Part shown: piece by piece, positions 63,533-64,000 of the stretch
Position numbering within the stretch: the stretch's first letter is position 1
How the letters are laid out: each line of letters opens with the position of its first letter
Source: an uncultured Colwellia sp.
GTDB taxonomy: Bacteria; Pseudomonadota; Gammaproteobacteria; Enterobacterales; Alteromonadaceae
DNA: 64,000 nt
Direction: 5' to 3'
NCBI GenBank assembly: GCA_913063325.1
Contig: CAJXYE010000007.1
Span: 1 to 64,000 of the forward strand
Notes under the pieces: model-generated
What the model was told of the DNA's origin: nothing
The model's database searches: none
The model's input: only the letters and a program-made list of their open reading frames with translations
Position numbers and translations under genes: made by a program

Positions 63533-64000
63533 TTATGCAGAAGACGTCTCCGAAGGTATCACAGAAGGTGTATCTGAAGACAAGCGCTGCTGTCTCAGCT
63601 CAGACGGTAACTCATCAAACATCAACTTAAAGTGCCGACTAAAATAACTGTGATCAGAGAACCCCGATTGATAGGCTATTTGGGCAATAGGTAGCTTTGT
63701 TTCGACCAATAATCGTCTGGCATTATCTAAACGGATCTGACGAATAAATTGCTTAGGGGTTTTGGCCAAGTATTTTTTAAAACGCCTTTCTAATGCACTA
63801 ACCGACAAGTGTGCCACTTGTGCTAGTTTCTCAATTGAGAGTTCGATATGAAAATTATCCCTTATGTATTGCACTGGAACTTTTAATTCATCGATACCCG
63901 ATAAGGTTTTCACTGTTTTTTGTAAATGTCGGGTCACTCCATATGAGCCAATGATTTCAGAATTTTCATCAAGCAGTGGTCGTTTGGAGGTAGAAAACCA
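63533..64000 (-). CDS. PAS-AraC type regulator, 5' end beyond window
   Basis: 155 codons are visible up to the window edge, and the frame stays open there. The upstream part reads WFSTSKRPLLDENSEIIGSYGVTRHLQ, the last strand of a PAS domain (the W, KRPL and G.. pattern). It is followed by an AraC/XylS DNA-binding domain with two helix-turn-helix units, SIEKLAQVAHLSVSALERRFKKYL and IAQIAYQSGFSDHSYFSRHFK. The GTG at 63937 is therefore an internal codon, not the start. Its signal and targets are unknown. Confidence 0.85.
   Translation of the reverse strand, partial: WFSTSKRPLLDENSEIIGSYGVTRHLQKTVKTLSGIDELKVPVQYIRDNFHIELSIEKLAQVAHLSVSALERRFKKYLAKTPKQFIRQIRLDNARRLLVETKLPIAQIAYQSGFSDHSYFSRHFKLMFDELPSELRQQRLSSDTPSVIPSETSSA

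Noticed and set aside
1-64000. CRISPR arrays, prophage, integrons, tRNA or rRNA genes
   Set aside because: No regularly spaced repeats, phage or integrase genes, attC-like arrays or tRNA-like cloverleaf sequences were noticed while reading both strands by eye. A tRNA scan was not possible.

Overview
The window is AT-rich, gene-dense chromosomal DNA from a gammaproteobacterium. Gene content points to an Alteromonadales marine bacterium of the Colwellia type: large PstC and PstA permeases, DUF3549/DUF3301/YqcC/TruC neighbours, pilT/pilU divergent from yggS-proC-yggT-DUF4426-rdgB-hemW, a MltF gene divergent from purL, and many short inverted-repeat elements between genes. This placement is inference; no rRNA or tRNA gene was seen to confirm it.

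Left part (1-8.4 kb, minus strand): phosphate uptake. A low-affinity Pit transporter with its DUF47 partner lies next to phoU, pstB, pstA and pstC. A near-consensus Pho box with a correctly spaced -10 sits upstream of pstC. The binding protein PstS and the PhoBR sensor pair are not in the window. Next (8.4-12.6 kb, minus) come a UDP-sugar 6-dehydrogenase of the TviB/WbpA type and a large SLBB polysaccharide export protein, probably the edge of a capsule or O-antigen region.

12.9-19.2 kb holds a POT peptide transporter, 5-formyl-THF cyclo-ligase, TruC, YqcC and three poorly characterised proteins (DUF3549, DUF3301, DUF805-like). At 19.2-20.3 kb a DGC-domain cysteine protein is bracketed by two same-orientation copies of a 265-bp inverted-repeat (MITE-like) element, with an FNR-type box beyond the outer copy. 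20.3-25.2 kb is a tightly packed cobalamin late-assembly operon (cobT-cobS-cobU-cobC-cobQ). 25.4-34.0 kb holds a lipoprotein, pilU-pilT, and the yggS-proC-yggT-DUF4426-rdgB-hemW-tadA series. A second type of MITE is inserted exactly at the stop codon of the DUF4426 gene.

34.2-42.8 kb is a signalling block: a 1738-residue hybrid histidine kinase, then a CHASE2-like membrane Ser/Thr kinase and a PP2C phosphatase. 42.9-49.9 kb has a small basic protein, MltF, PurL and a nitroreductase. 49.9-58.5 kb has a zinc-ribbon protein, RraB, an RluA-type pseudouridine synthase, a DapA that reads like the plant enzyme, a DUF4097 protein, CinA, and a FapA/YggN group. 58.6-62.3 kb encodes electron-transfer flavoprotein and its quinone oxidoreductase, divergently arranged around two palindromes that resemble PsrA and LiuR operators. 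The end holds a SUI1 protein, RecR and a PAS-AraC regulator cut by the window edge.

The strongest leads are the MITE families and how they sit on genes, the two-palindrome control region between the ETF genes, the plant-type DapA, and the MITE-bracketed, possibly FNR-controlled DGC gene. I saw no CRISPR array, prophage, transposase gene or clear defence system.
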